From the NCBI GenBank assembly GCA_937921525.1, contig CAKZUM010000358.1:1-21222 (forward strand): a stretch of DNA of 21,222 bases, given 5' to 3'. The position numbers and the translations under genes are program-made. Below are positions 15,283 to 21,222 of this stretch, in pieces; within the stretch, counting starts at the first letter, position 1, and the number at the start of each line of letters is the position of its first letter. A model generated the notes under the pieces. That model searched no databases. It saw only the letters and a program-made list of their open reading frames with translations, and had not been told where the DNA came from. This DNA is from an uncultured Saprospiraceae bacterium. Its GTDB lineage: Bacteria > Bacteroidota > Bacteroidia > Chitinophagales > Saprospiraceae.

Positions 15283-16424
15283 AAGAGGAGCCATATTTAT
15301 CGAATCCTGAATTGACTCGTTATGCTCGACATATTGCTATTCCAGAATTTGGTGTAGAGGGACAAAAAAAATTAAAAGCTGCCAAAGTTTTAGTGGTAGG
15401 TGCTGGTGGATTAGGCAGTCCTGTATTGCTTTATTTAGCTGCCGCAGGCGTAGGAACTTTAGGGATTATTGACTTTGATTTGGTGGACGATAGTAATTTA
15501 CAAAGACAAGTGTTGTACACGGTAAATGATGTAGGTTTATCAAAAGTAGCAACCGCAAAAAAAAAGTTAGAAGCACTGAATCCTTTCATTAAAATTAATG
15601 TTTATCAAGAAGCTTACACAACAGAAAATGCCTTGCGCATCATCAAAAACTACGATATTGTTGCAGATGGAACAGATAATTTTCCAACTAGATATTTGAC
15701 AAATGATGCTTGTGTTTTAGCAAATAAAATAAATGTTTACGCCTCCATCTTTAGATTTGAAGGACAGGTTTCTGTTTTCAATTATTTGGATAAAAATGGA
15801 GAAAGAGGCCCAAATTATAGAGACTTATTCCCTAGTCCACCTCCACCCGGTCAAGTACCAAATTGTGCAGAAGGAGGAGTCCTAGGTGTACTACCCGGTA
15901 TCATTGGTTCTATGCAGGCTAATGAGGTAATAAAAATCATTACGGGTATTGGAGAGCCTTTGTCTGGTCGGCTATTTTTATTCGATGCCGCCTCTTTTAC
16001 TACTCGTATTTTAAAGGTAAGAAAACGAAAAGATACTTTAATAACCGAACTAATTAATTATGAACAGTTCTGTGGAATTGTTCCCAAATCAAATACCGAA
16101 ACTATGGTTCAAGAAATCACTGTTAGCCAACTTAAACAATGGCAAGATGAGGAAAAAGACTTTCAATTAATTGACGTTAGAAAACAATTTGAATGGGATA
16201 TTGCTAACCTAAATGCGGAGTTGATAATCTTAGATACTTTGCCCAATAATGTAGATAAAATAGCTAAAGATAAACCTGTGGTAATCCATTGCAGAAGTGG
16301 GGCTAGAAGTGCTAATGCCATTAGATTTTTGCAAGAAAATTATGGCTATTCTAATCTGTATAATCTGAAAGGAGGAATACTTGCTTGGGCTGCTGAAATA
16401 GATGCTTCTATGGCGACTTATTGA
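15279..16424 (+). CDS. ThiF/MoeB-family adenylyltransferase fused to a rhodanese domain
   Basis: The product has 381 residues. The E1-like domain (about 10-265) shows the nucleotide-binding loop GAGGLGS (41-47), the acidic IIDFDLVDDSNLQRQ segment with the Arg finger (66-77), ADGTDNFPTRY (129-139), and PNCAEGGVLGVLPGIIGSMQANEVIKI (194-220) with Cys196. The rhodanese domain (about 278-378) has LIDVRKQFEWDIA and the active-site loop HCRSGARS (Cys338). Enzymes of this layout adenylate and then thiolate the C-terminus of small ubiquitin-like sulfur carriers (MoaD/ThiS type), with the rhodanese supplying sulfur, as in MOCS3/Uba4. The two CxxC zinc pairs of classical MoeB/MOCS3 are missing: NYRD replaces the first, and the second is reduced to a single Cys265. 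No sulfur carrier or molybdopterin/thiamine gene lies nearby, so the partner is unknown. Confidence 0.93.
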   Translation: MKEEPYLSNPELTRYARHIAIPEFGVEGQKKLKAAKVLVVGAGGLGSPVLLYLAAAGVGTLGIIDFDLVDDSNLQRQVLYTVNDVGLSKVATAKKKLEALNPFIKINVYQEAYTTENALRIIKNYDIVADGTDNFPTRYLTNDACVLANKINVYASIFRFEGQVSVFNYLDKNGERGPNYRDLFPSPPPPGQVPNCAEGGVLGVLPGIIGSMQANEVIKIITGIGEPLSGRLFLFDAASFTTRILKVRKRKDTLITELINYEQFCGIVPKSNTETMVQEITVSQLKQWQDEEKDFQLIDVRKQFEWDIANLNAELIILDTLPNNVDKIAKDKPVVIHCRSGARSANAIRFLQENYGYSNLYNLKGGILAWAAEIDASMATY

Positions 16425-16488
16425 AAATTCCAAAATACAAATTTCAGATCATTCCTAAAAGGTGATTCATTGTGTGAGCCCATTACAA

Positions 16489-16522
16489 AAAAAAACTCTT
16501 GCCAAACAGCAAGAGTTTTTTT
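16489..16522 (+). terminator. Intrinsic terminator after the ThiF-rhodanese gene
   Basis: An ACTCTTGC/GCAAGAGT stem extended by seven A-T pairs, with a CAAACA loop, is followed by TTTTTTTG. A-runs on one side and T-runs on the other make it bidirectional in principle. Confidence 0.85.
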
Positions 16523-17531
16523 GTTTATTTTTATAACAGTTACTTTACGATAATAAAAAATGAGGGGATCTCCGATCAATTTCGGAGACGCTCCCATCAA
16601 GTAAATCCCATCGTATTAATAACCTACTTATTAATCTCTTTATTCGGTGTTAGTACTTGCCCGTTCATCTGCTTTGCGTTCTTATCCAGAATAGTTTTCT
16701 TGGATATTGTCTCATTCATCGCTGTACTAACAACCTATTAATTATTCTTTTTGAATGTGTTTATTTAGATTAAAGAGAAGGTCTTTCCTGGCGACTAGTC
16801 GACAAAAAAGCCAACTCTAAAATCGTTCTAAATAAACAAGTGGGGGGAATTGAGGAGTAATAGGGGGTAAGTTTGTGTCTGTTTTTGCTAAGCCTTTAAA
16901 ATAGTGGCAGACTAAAGTGGGATTGTCTACTACTATTTCAATTTTAGTTGGAGGGTGTTGTTCTTAGTTTGTTTTTAGTTGTCCCTAAAGTCGAAAAATA
17001 ATGTTGTTCTTAGTTTGTTTTTAGTTGTCCCTGTAGACGAAAAATAATGTTGTTCTTAGTTTGTTTTTAGTTGTCCCTATAGACGAAAAATAATGTTGTT
17101 CTAGTTTGTTTTTAGTTGTCCCTGTAGACGAAAAATAGTGTTGAAAAAAAAGGGGGAATTGAAAAAGATAAAGGGGGGAAGTTTGTAGAAAATCGATTTT
17201 TGTAGAAGGCGATTGTTTAGTTTGTAATTAACCGCTTTGTTGTCACAAATATAAAGGCGATTAACCTTAGACGCAAGTTTTTTTTTTCTACTTAGAAATG
17301 CTCTTAGTGAACACAAGCAATCTAACCTTTTGATAATCAATCATTTACTATTCAAAAAAAGATATTACATTTTATTTTACCACATAAAACAAAACAATAA
17401 TACATCGGGTTAAATCTCCGAAACCCTTCAATTTATTCCTTCACAAAAATAAGAATTCGGTTATTGGCTGGTTTCTTCTAGCAATTTTCTGTGATTTTTT
17501 CAATTTTTAATTCTTTGTGACTAGCAAATAT
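16523..17531. other. Gene-free repeat-bearing region
   Basis: I find no credible gene in this kilobase. It contains a hairpin at 16565-16595 (TCTCCGA/TCGGAGA with an outer GGGA/TCCC), a perfect 12-bp inverted repeat TGTTTATTTAGA at 16758-16769 and 16827-16838 enclosing the 10-bp palindrome CGACTAGTCG (16792-16801), the 46-bp tandem repeat at 16956-17138, and a pair of G-rich direct repeats (16842-16876 and 17152-17186). The rest is AT-rich. Short ORFs here have no recognisable features. Confidence 0.6.
16956..17138. repeat. 46-bp tandem repeat, four copies
   Basis: Copies lie at 16956-17001, 17002-17047, 17048-17093 and 17094-17138 (the last is 45 bp, lacking one T). They are almost identical; the differences are mainly in CCCT(AA/GT/AT)AG(T/A)CG. 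Each unit carries TTAGTTTG, TTTTTAGTTG and TCCCT, then CGAAAAATA. No spacers separate the units. The array is bracketed by the imperfect G-rich direct repeats noted for this region. Confidence 0.9.
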
Positions 17532-17569
17532 AAAAAAAGCCACTTAGAAGTAATATTCTAAATGGCTTT
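17532..17569 (-). terminator. Terminator of the esterase gene
   Basis: On the minus strand the arms AAAGCCA-TTTAGAA and TTCTAAG-TGGCTTT pair around a short AT loop and are followed by a run of seven T. It lies about 57 bp past the stop of the minus-strand gene. Confidence 0.8.
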
Positions 17570-17625
17570 ATCCCTAATTTCTGTTACAAATTTTAGGATC
17601 AATTAAGCTATATCTGTACTAAAAA

Positions 17626-20043
17626 CTAGTATAATCGAGACACAACTAGCTTATCTGTACGAAGTGGTATTCCCCTTGTCCGAACTGCAATCCAATAAAC
17701 ACCGTTAGTCACTTGGGATAAGTCCATCGTAACGGAAGGAGAACTAACATCTTCTTTTGTTTCAAAACTAATAAGATTACCTCCCATATCATACAAGCCA
17801 ACAGTAATTGGCTTGCCTTCAAATTCCGTTAAATTGATGACAACCCTATCTCTGGCAGGATTCGGGAAAATGAGTCCTTTAGAGCAAGGCGTAGGATCTC
17901 TATCATCACAATCTAAATCCGCACAGATCCCGTCTCCATCGTTATCAATACATTCGACTATATCTTCCTCTAAAGAATCTAGAGGCATATCTATGGTGTC
18001 TAATTCTATTTCTTCTATTGAAGTAGAGTCCAATTCTATATCAACTTCCTCAATTTGAGTAGTATCTACATCAATCTCAATTACTTGAGTGGTATCAATC
18101 CCTCCGCCTGTTTGCGTTGTATCCATTGTAGGTGTATCTATCTCTTCCACTACTTCCGTGCTATCCATTATAGGTACATCTACCTCTTCAATTATTTGAG
18201 TCGTATCCATTATAGGTGTGTCTATCTCCTCCACTACTTCTGTGCTATCCATTACAGGTACTTCTTCTTCGGGTTCTTCTACCACAATTAACGTCCCTAC
18301 ACAATTACAGCTCTCTTCTTGTATTTTATCATCTGTGGTATCTGGATTACCATCGTCACAGCTATCCCCTACCGCTGCAAAAGTAGCAGCATCATTATCG
18401 TTACATTCCATCGTTGAGCAAATACCATCTCCATCTCTATCTGTACACACTTTTATATCTACTTGATCTACCAATGTGATAAACTGATTGGAGGAGTTTA
18501 GTAAATCATTATCATTCGCCACTAATTGAAACGTATATTCTCCTTCATTTGTAAAACGGACTTCTGTTGTATAGCTTTTGTCATCAGATATGGTAGCACC
18601 ATCAGGGCCACTAATTTGTCGCCATCTAATATCTGACAAATGATTTGTTCTGTCATTAAATATTACGGAGCCATTTAATTGAACCGCCGTTTCTAGCTCT
18701 ACGGATTGATCTACTCCCGCAGATATAGCATAACCTTGGGTGAGTTCACTCTCTGGCTTAGGAGCCTGCCGACTCGCAGGAATATGTCGCCTAAAGAAAT
18801 TGTATAAGTCTTCAAAATATTGAACTGGCGTATTATGATCTAAGTCTATAGTATTTAATAAGATTTTTGGTCCTTCCAATTGATTAAATGCAGAAAACCC
18901 AGTTGCTGCTGGACAAACCAAATCTTCATAATTCAAAAACACCCAAGAAGGCCCTTTGAATCGTTTGACAAAATTATTGTTATCATAAAATCCTGTAGCT
19001 GTTCTTACTACTTCTTTCTGATCTGGAGGCGTGCTTAGTAAGTAAAAAGGAAAACCACTAGCTTTATTTTCATCTATACCTCCATGTTGACAATGAGAGG
19101 GAATACTACTGGCTAATACATCCACCCGTTCGTCCACTCCTGCCACCATCATCGCCAGTCCTCCCCCTTGACTAAAACCCATTACTGCTATATCCTCTTG
19201 ATTAAAATCACTTCTACTATATAAGTAGTCTATGGCACGTACCCCTGCAAGAACTGCATATTTATAATAGTTGGTATTAGGGTCTGTAATATCATTGGGC
19301 ATATAGCTGTTGGGATCAATTTCTTCTGGCGGTACGTTATGAATAGAAATTGATACAGCCAAAAAATTACCTCGCTCCGCTAATTGAAAATTTTGTTGCG
19401 CTAAGTAGCCTGCGGAACCAGCAGGTGGAAACTCTACTACCCCCGGAAAAGGGCCGGGTCCACTAGGCACAGTGATATAGCCCCAGACGCGTCGCCCATC
19501 TATATGTCCTAAATTTAAACGATAGGCTCTAGATTCTCGACTCACTAAATAATAGCTAGTATCTGCATCAATAGGTACTGCTGCTAGTTCTGCTTTAGCT
19601 TGATCCCAAAAGGCATCAAAACCTGCAGGTTCGCTTATAAATGGTTGTATATCTAATGGTTGGTAGGTGGCGCCAGCGATTTCGGAGTCCTCTCCCATTG
19701 TCACTGCGCAAATAATAACCCCCGGCTCATTCAGCTGATAGGAAACGGTCTGAGCCACTCCAGCTACTAATTCAATAGTGCCTTCTGATAAGACCGGGGA
19801 TTTATCATCAAAAGAAATGGTGTAGTTAGCTGTTCCAGTAATGCTAGAAATGACTCGAAATGCGGCCATTTCCCCTATTTCATAAGTTGCATTACTTCTT
19901 TCAGGTTCCACTTGTAGCTGTGCAACTACCGTAAATGGTACAATAAGAAATAGAAACAGGAATGCCTCCCACTTAGTACATAAGAACTTAGTGTGTAAGA
20001 ATGGTTTGAACATAGTTAGTTCTAGTTTAGAAAGTATAGACAT
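17626..20043 (-). CDS. Secreted acetyl xylan esterase-like hydrolase with calcium-loop and T9SS domains
   Basis: The product has 805 residues. The signal peptide ends near residue 41 (FLFLFLIVPFTVVA-Q). A later ATG at residue 11 gives a more usual signal-peptide length and may be the true start. Residues 45-130 form an N-terminal beta domain. Residues 135-425 are an alpha/beta hydrolase of the AXE1 (acetyl xylan esterase/cephalosporin-C deacetylase) family, with GFSQGG (Ser291), NYEDLVCP (Asp374) and LDHNTP (His403). The spacings of 83 and 29 residues fit that family's triad closely. Residues 438-525 are PKD/REJ-like (QISGPDGA). Two thrombospondin-3-like calcium loops, CTDRDGDGIC (533-542) and CIDNDGDGIC (698-707), flank an acidic region with 14-residue repeats. 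Residues 724-805 are a T9SS type A sorting domain (FPNPARDRVVI...NGVYWIAVRTRG). Deacetylation of plant or algal polysaccharides is inferred; the natural substrate is unknown. Confidence 0.92.
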   Translation of the reverse strand: MSILSKLELTMFKPFLHTKFLCTKWEAFLFLFLIVPFTVVAQLQVEPERSNATYEIGEMAAFRVISSITGTANYTISFDDKSPVLSEGTIELVAGVAQTVSYQLNEPGVIICAVTMGEDSEIAGATYQPLDIQPFISEPAGFDAFWDQAKAELAAVPIDADTSYYLVSRESRAYRLNLGHIDGRRVWGYITVPSGPGPFPGVVEFPPAGSAGYLAQQNFQLAERGNFLAVSISIHNVPPEEIDPNSYMPNDITDPNTNYYKYAVLAGVRAIDYLYSRSDFNQEDIAVMGFSQGGGLAMMVAGVDERVDVLASSIPSHCQHGGIDENKASGFPFYLLSTPPDQKEVVRTATGFYDNNNFVKRFKGPSWVFLNYEDLVCPAATGFSAFNQLEGPKILLNTIDLDHNTPVQYFEDLYNFFRRHIPASRQAPKPESELTQGYAISAGVDQSVELETAVQLNGSVIFNDRTNHLSDIRWRQISGPDGATISDDKSYTTEVRFTNEGEYTFQLVANDNDLLNSSNQFITLVDQVDIKVCTDRDGDGICSTMECNDNDAATFAAVGDSCDDGNPDTTDDKIQEESCNCVGTLIVVEEPEEEVPVMDSTEVVEEIDTPIMDTTQIIEEVDVPIMDSTEVVEEIDTPTMDTTQTGGGIDTTQVIEIDVDTTQIEEVDIELDSTSIEEIELDTIDMPLDSLEEDIVECIDNDGDGICADLDCDDRDPTPCSKGLIFPNPARDRVVINLTEFEGKPITVGLYDMGGNLISFETKEDVSSPSVTMDLSQVTNGVYWIAVRTRGIPLRTDKLVVSRLY
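18094..18261 (-). repeat. Acidic 14-residue repeat (42 bp x 4) in the esterase
   Basis: Residues 595-650 consist of four 14-residue units of the form (V/T)P-MD(S/T)T(E/Q)-EE-D, alternating VPxMDSTEVVEEID and TPxMDTTQ types. Odd and even copies match each other best, so the block probably grew by doubling a 28-residue pair. It probably forms an extended acidic linker between the two calcium loops. Confidence 0.85.
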
Positions 20044-20219
20044 ACTTCCCTATTGGAGTGGGAGGAGGCTCCAATAATTTAGTTGTTAAGAATTAATGTA
20101 CGATGGTGTAAAACTAATTGAAAGGTATCTTTACTTGTAAATGGTGGGGTATATTAATCAGATCGAAATACATGGCTTAGTAGCCAGTTGGTTTGTAAGA
20201 AGTAGTGTTATTAATCATT

Positions 20220-20227
20220 CAAAAATA
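20220..20227 (-). promoter_or_regulatory. Candidate -7 box for the esterase gene
   Basis: On the minus strand it reads TATTTTTG, which matches TAnnTTTG, and it would give a leader of about 170 nt. In an AT-rich intergenic region this match could easily be chance. MITE copy A lies about 50 bp further upstream. Confidence 0.3.
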
Positions 20228-20274
20228 CCATTTTTTTTACAAATTTGAAAGTCGGAGACACTACAAATACCGTA

Positions 20275-20446
20275 TTCTATTAGATAGGGCGAACGAAAAG
20301 TCGTTTTTATAATATGTCTTAGTGGAAGAAAGTTACAAACTTTCAAAATATTAGGTTGAAGTTACAAACTTCAACCATCGACCTAAACATTTTCCAATGA
20401 ATTACATATTACGATTTTGACTTTTCGTTTGCCCTATTCTATTAGA
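20275..20446. mobile_element. MITE copy A with 10-bp target duplication
   Basis: The element spans 20285-20436 (152 bp). Its 18-bp ends are TAGGGCGAACGAAAAGTC and, inverted at 20419-20436, TAGGGCAAACGAAAAGTC (17 of 18 identical). It is flanked on both sides by the perfect direct repeat TTCTATTAGA (20275-20284 and 20437-20446). Inside are two small hairpins, GAAAGT-ACTTTC and GGTTGAAG-CTTCAACC, each enclosing TACAA. There is no coding capacity, so it would need a transposase in trans. A 10-bp duplication would suit an IS4-like transposase (inference). Confidence 0.88.
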
Positions 20447-20463
20447 GAAATTTTTAAGAACTT

Positions 20464-20480
20464 GACTTTCGCTTGCCCAA
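20464..20480. repeat. Diverged MITE-end-like sequence
   Basis: GACTTTCGCTTGCCCAA resembles the right terminal sequence of the nearby MITE copies (GACTTTTCGTTTGCCCTA), with one missing base and a few changes. It lies inside an inverted repeat TTTTTAAGAACTTG...CAAGTCTTAAAAA. It may be the remnant of an older insertion, but no matching left end was found. Confidence 0.4.
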
Positions 20481-20582
20481 TTATGGACAAGTCTTAAAAA
20501 GTTCGTAGTGTCTGATCTGTTAAAATAATTTAGGTCTTTTGTTTATATATAATAATTATATTTACCAAAAAAACATACCTCC

Positions 20583-20749
20583 GCACTGCTGGACATTTTT
20601 GAGAGTAGAAAGTAGAGACAGGTTTCGTTTAAAAAATGACGAAACTTCATAGTTATTTAAACGAAATCTATCTCTGTTCTCGCTTCCCCGCCCGCCTGAC
20701 GGCAGTCGGACTGGTCTGCTCTCTATTCTAAAAATGTCCAGTAGTGTGC
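20583..20749. repeat. 167-bp imperfect inverted repeat with a GC-rich inner segment
   Basis: The ends GCACTGCTGGACATTTTT (20583-20600) and AAAAATGTCCAGTAGTGTGC (20730-20749) are inverted relatives, with 12 perfect bases CTGGACATTTTT. T/A runs just outside may extend the arms. Inside, GTTTCGTTTAAA pairs with TTTAAACGAAAT and GAGACAG with CTCTGTTCTC. A markedly GC-rich block (about 20686-20720, CCCGCCTGACGGCAGTCGG) sits asymmetrically in the right half. No coding potential and no clear target duplication are seen. Confidence 0.6.
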
Positions 20750-20758
20750 ACTTTTTTT

Positions 20759-20897
20759 GTATAGCGAATAGGGCGAACGAAAAGTCGTTTTTATAATATT
20801 AGTGGAAGAAAGTTACAAACTTCAACCATCGACCCAAACATTTTCCAATGAATTACATATTATGATTTTGACTTTTCGTTTGCCCTAGTATAGCGAA
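20759..20897. mobile_element. MITE copy B with 10-bp target duplication
   Basis: The element spans 20769-20887 (119 bp), in the same orientation as copy A and nearly identical to it except for two deletions of 4 and 29 bp. It is flanked by the perfect direct repeat GTATAGCGAA (20759-20768 and 20888-20897). The different target duplications show that copies A and B arose by independent insertions, not by local tandem duplication. Confidence 0.88.
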
Positions 20898-20929
20898 AAT
20901 TGAGTCTTGATCGTCAACATGTTATAAGC

Positions 20930-20978
20930 ATTCTCCATTCTCCATTCTCCATTCTCCATTCAGAATTCTCCATTCAGA
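20930..20978. repeat. 7-bp tandem repeat
   Basis: Seven 7-bp units occur in a row: four ATTCTCC, then ATTCAGA, ATTCTCC, ATTCAGA. The array ends 7 bp from the stop codon of the TPR-like gene, in its 3' flank. Such short arrays are prone to length change by slippage. Confidence 0.85.
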
Positions 20979-20985
20979 ACCAAGA

Positions 20986-21222
20986 CTAATTACTACAGAA
21001 ATAGACTTGTTTTTCCGTCCCTCGCTCATAGCCCTTGTCAGCACTTTTTTCAAAATCTACACAAGCGGGAAGTACATTATAATTTAATAAGTAAGCTATT
21101 CCTCTATTGAAGTAAGCTTCCGCCAAGTCACTATCTTTTAAAATGGCTGTAGTAAAATCATTGATTGCTAGATCATAATTTCCAGATAGCAACTGAATAT
21201 TTCCTCTCACCTTATAGGGCAT
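20986..21222 (-). CDS. TPR-like protein, C-terminal part (start outside window)
   Basis: The last 78 residues of a minus-strand frame are visible. They begin at a Met that coincides with the window edge and is probably internal. The sequence RGNIQLLSGNYDLAINDFTTAILKDSDLAEAYFNRGIAYLLNYNVLPACVDFEKSADKGYERG follows the tetratricopeptide pattern: G/Y-AI-DF-AI, then 34 residues on A-YFNRG-A-DFEKA. That indicates one complete repeat plus the start and end of neighbours. TPR modules mediate protein contacts; no specific role can be assigned. It ends in TAG, with cysteines near the tail (YFCSN). Confidence 0.75.
   Translation of the reverse strand: MPYKVRGNIQLLSGNYDLAINDFTTAILKDSDLAEAYFNRGIAYLLNYNVLPACVDFEKSADKGYERGTEKQVYFCSN

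Larger units (their letters stand above)
20044..20985. other. Intergenic region with clustered insertion-derived repeats
   Basis: No gene is supported in these 942 bp. They hold a 7-bp inverted repeat ATTGGAG/CTCCAAT (20052-20075) just before the esterase start, two MITE copies, a diverged MITE-end-like sequence (20464-20480), a 167-bp inverted repeat, and a short 7-bp tandem repeat at the end. This is the most insertion-laden part of the window. Confidence 0.65.

Noticed and set aside
16624..16719. 31-residue minus-strand ORF (MNETISKKTILDKNAKQMNGQ...) as a small peptide gene
   Set aside because: There is no double-glycine leader, no core-like residues, no modification or export gene nearby, and no supporting promoter; chance is likely.
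16499..16741. 80-residue plus-strand ORF beginning inside the terminator
   Set aside because: Its start lies within the terminator hairpin, the sequence resembles random AT-rich translation, and it overlaps other repeat structures.
16956..17138. Possible CRISPR array
   Set aside because: The 46-bp units abut directly with no unique spacers, and no cas gene is present in the window.
17101..17340. 79-residue minus-strand ORF
   Set aside because: It runs through the tandem repeat and homopolymer tracts, with a composition (Phe, Asn, Lys runs) expected from AT-rich noncoding DNA.

Overview
The window looks like a chromosome segment of a marine or activated-sludge type Bacteroidota, most likely from the class Saprospiria (Saprospiraceae/Lewinellaceae-like). 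This is inferred from three things seen here. Secreted proteins end in type IX secretion (T9SS) sorting domains. Candidate promoters carry the Bacteroidota -7 box TAnnTTTG. A giant surface protein combines SprB-type and DUF11 repeats. The DNA is AT-rich, and intergenic regions are full of palindromes.

Layout. (1) Positions 1-10305, minus strand, are one continuous open frame of 3435 codons that runs off the left edge. It encodes the N-terminal part of a giant secreted adhesin: signal peptide, two DUF11-like domains separated by a cysteine-containing segment, ten SprB-like repeats, then 14 tandem DUF11 units with acidic linkers. (2) A 589-bp divergent intergenic region precedes rplS (ribosomal protein L19, plus strand), which ends in a strong hairpin terminator. 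(3) A convergent minus-strand gene (11447-14173) encodes a secreted PQQ-type sugar dehydrogenase-like protein with PKD/Ig-like modules and a T9SS tail. (4) A 572-bp palindrome-rich gap precedes a two-gene plus-strand operon with 4-bp overlap: a four-TM protein of unknown function and a ThiF/MoeB-type E1-like enzyme fused to rhodanese. (5) A 1.2-kb gene-free stretch holds terminators and a 46-bp tandem repeat. (6) A minus-strand gene (17626-20043) encodes a secreted acetyl-xylan-esterase-like hydrolase with calcium-loop and T9SS modules. (7) A 942-bp gap contains two copies of a MITE, each with a perfect 10-bp target duplication, plus another palindrome. (8) The window ends inside a TPR-like gene.

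How the genes fit together. Two complete genes encode T9SS cargo enzymes with carbohydrate-related catalytic domains, and the giant repeat protein is probably a third T9SS cargo, although its C-terminus lies outside the window. Together they suggest a lifestyle of surface attachment and extracellular polymer use. The ThiF-rhodanese operon belongs to sulfur-carrier chemistry but has no cofactor-biosynthesis neighbours here. I see no defence system, CRISPR array, tRNA, rRNA, phage or intact transposase. The most notable points are the higher-order organisation of the adhesin repeats, the two well-delimited MITE insertions, and the coupling of an E1-rhodanese enzyme to an unknown membrane protein.
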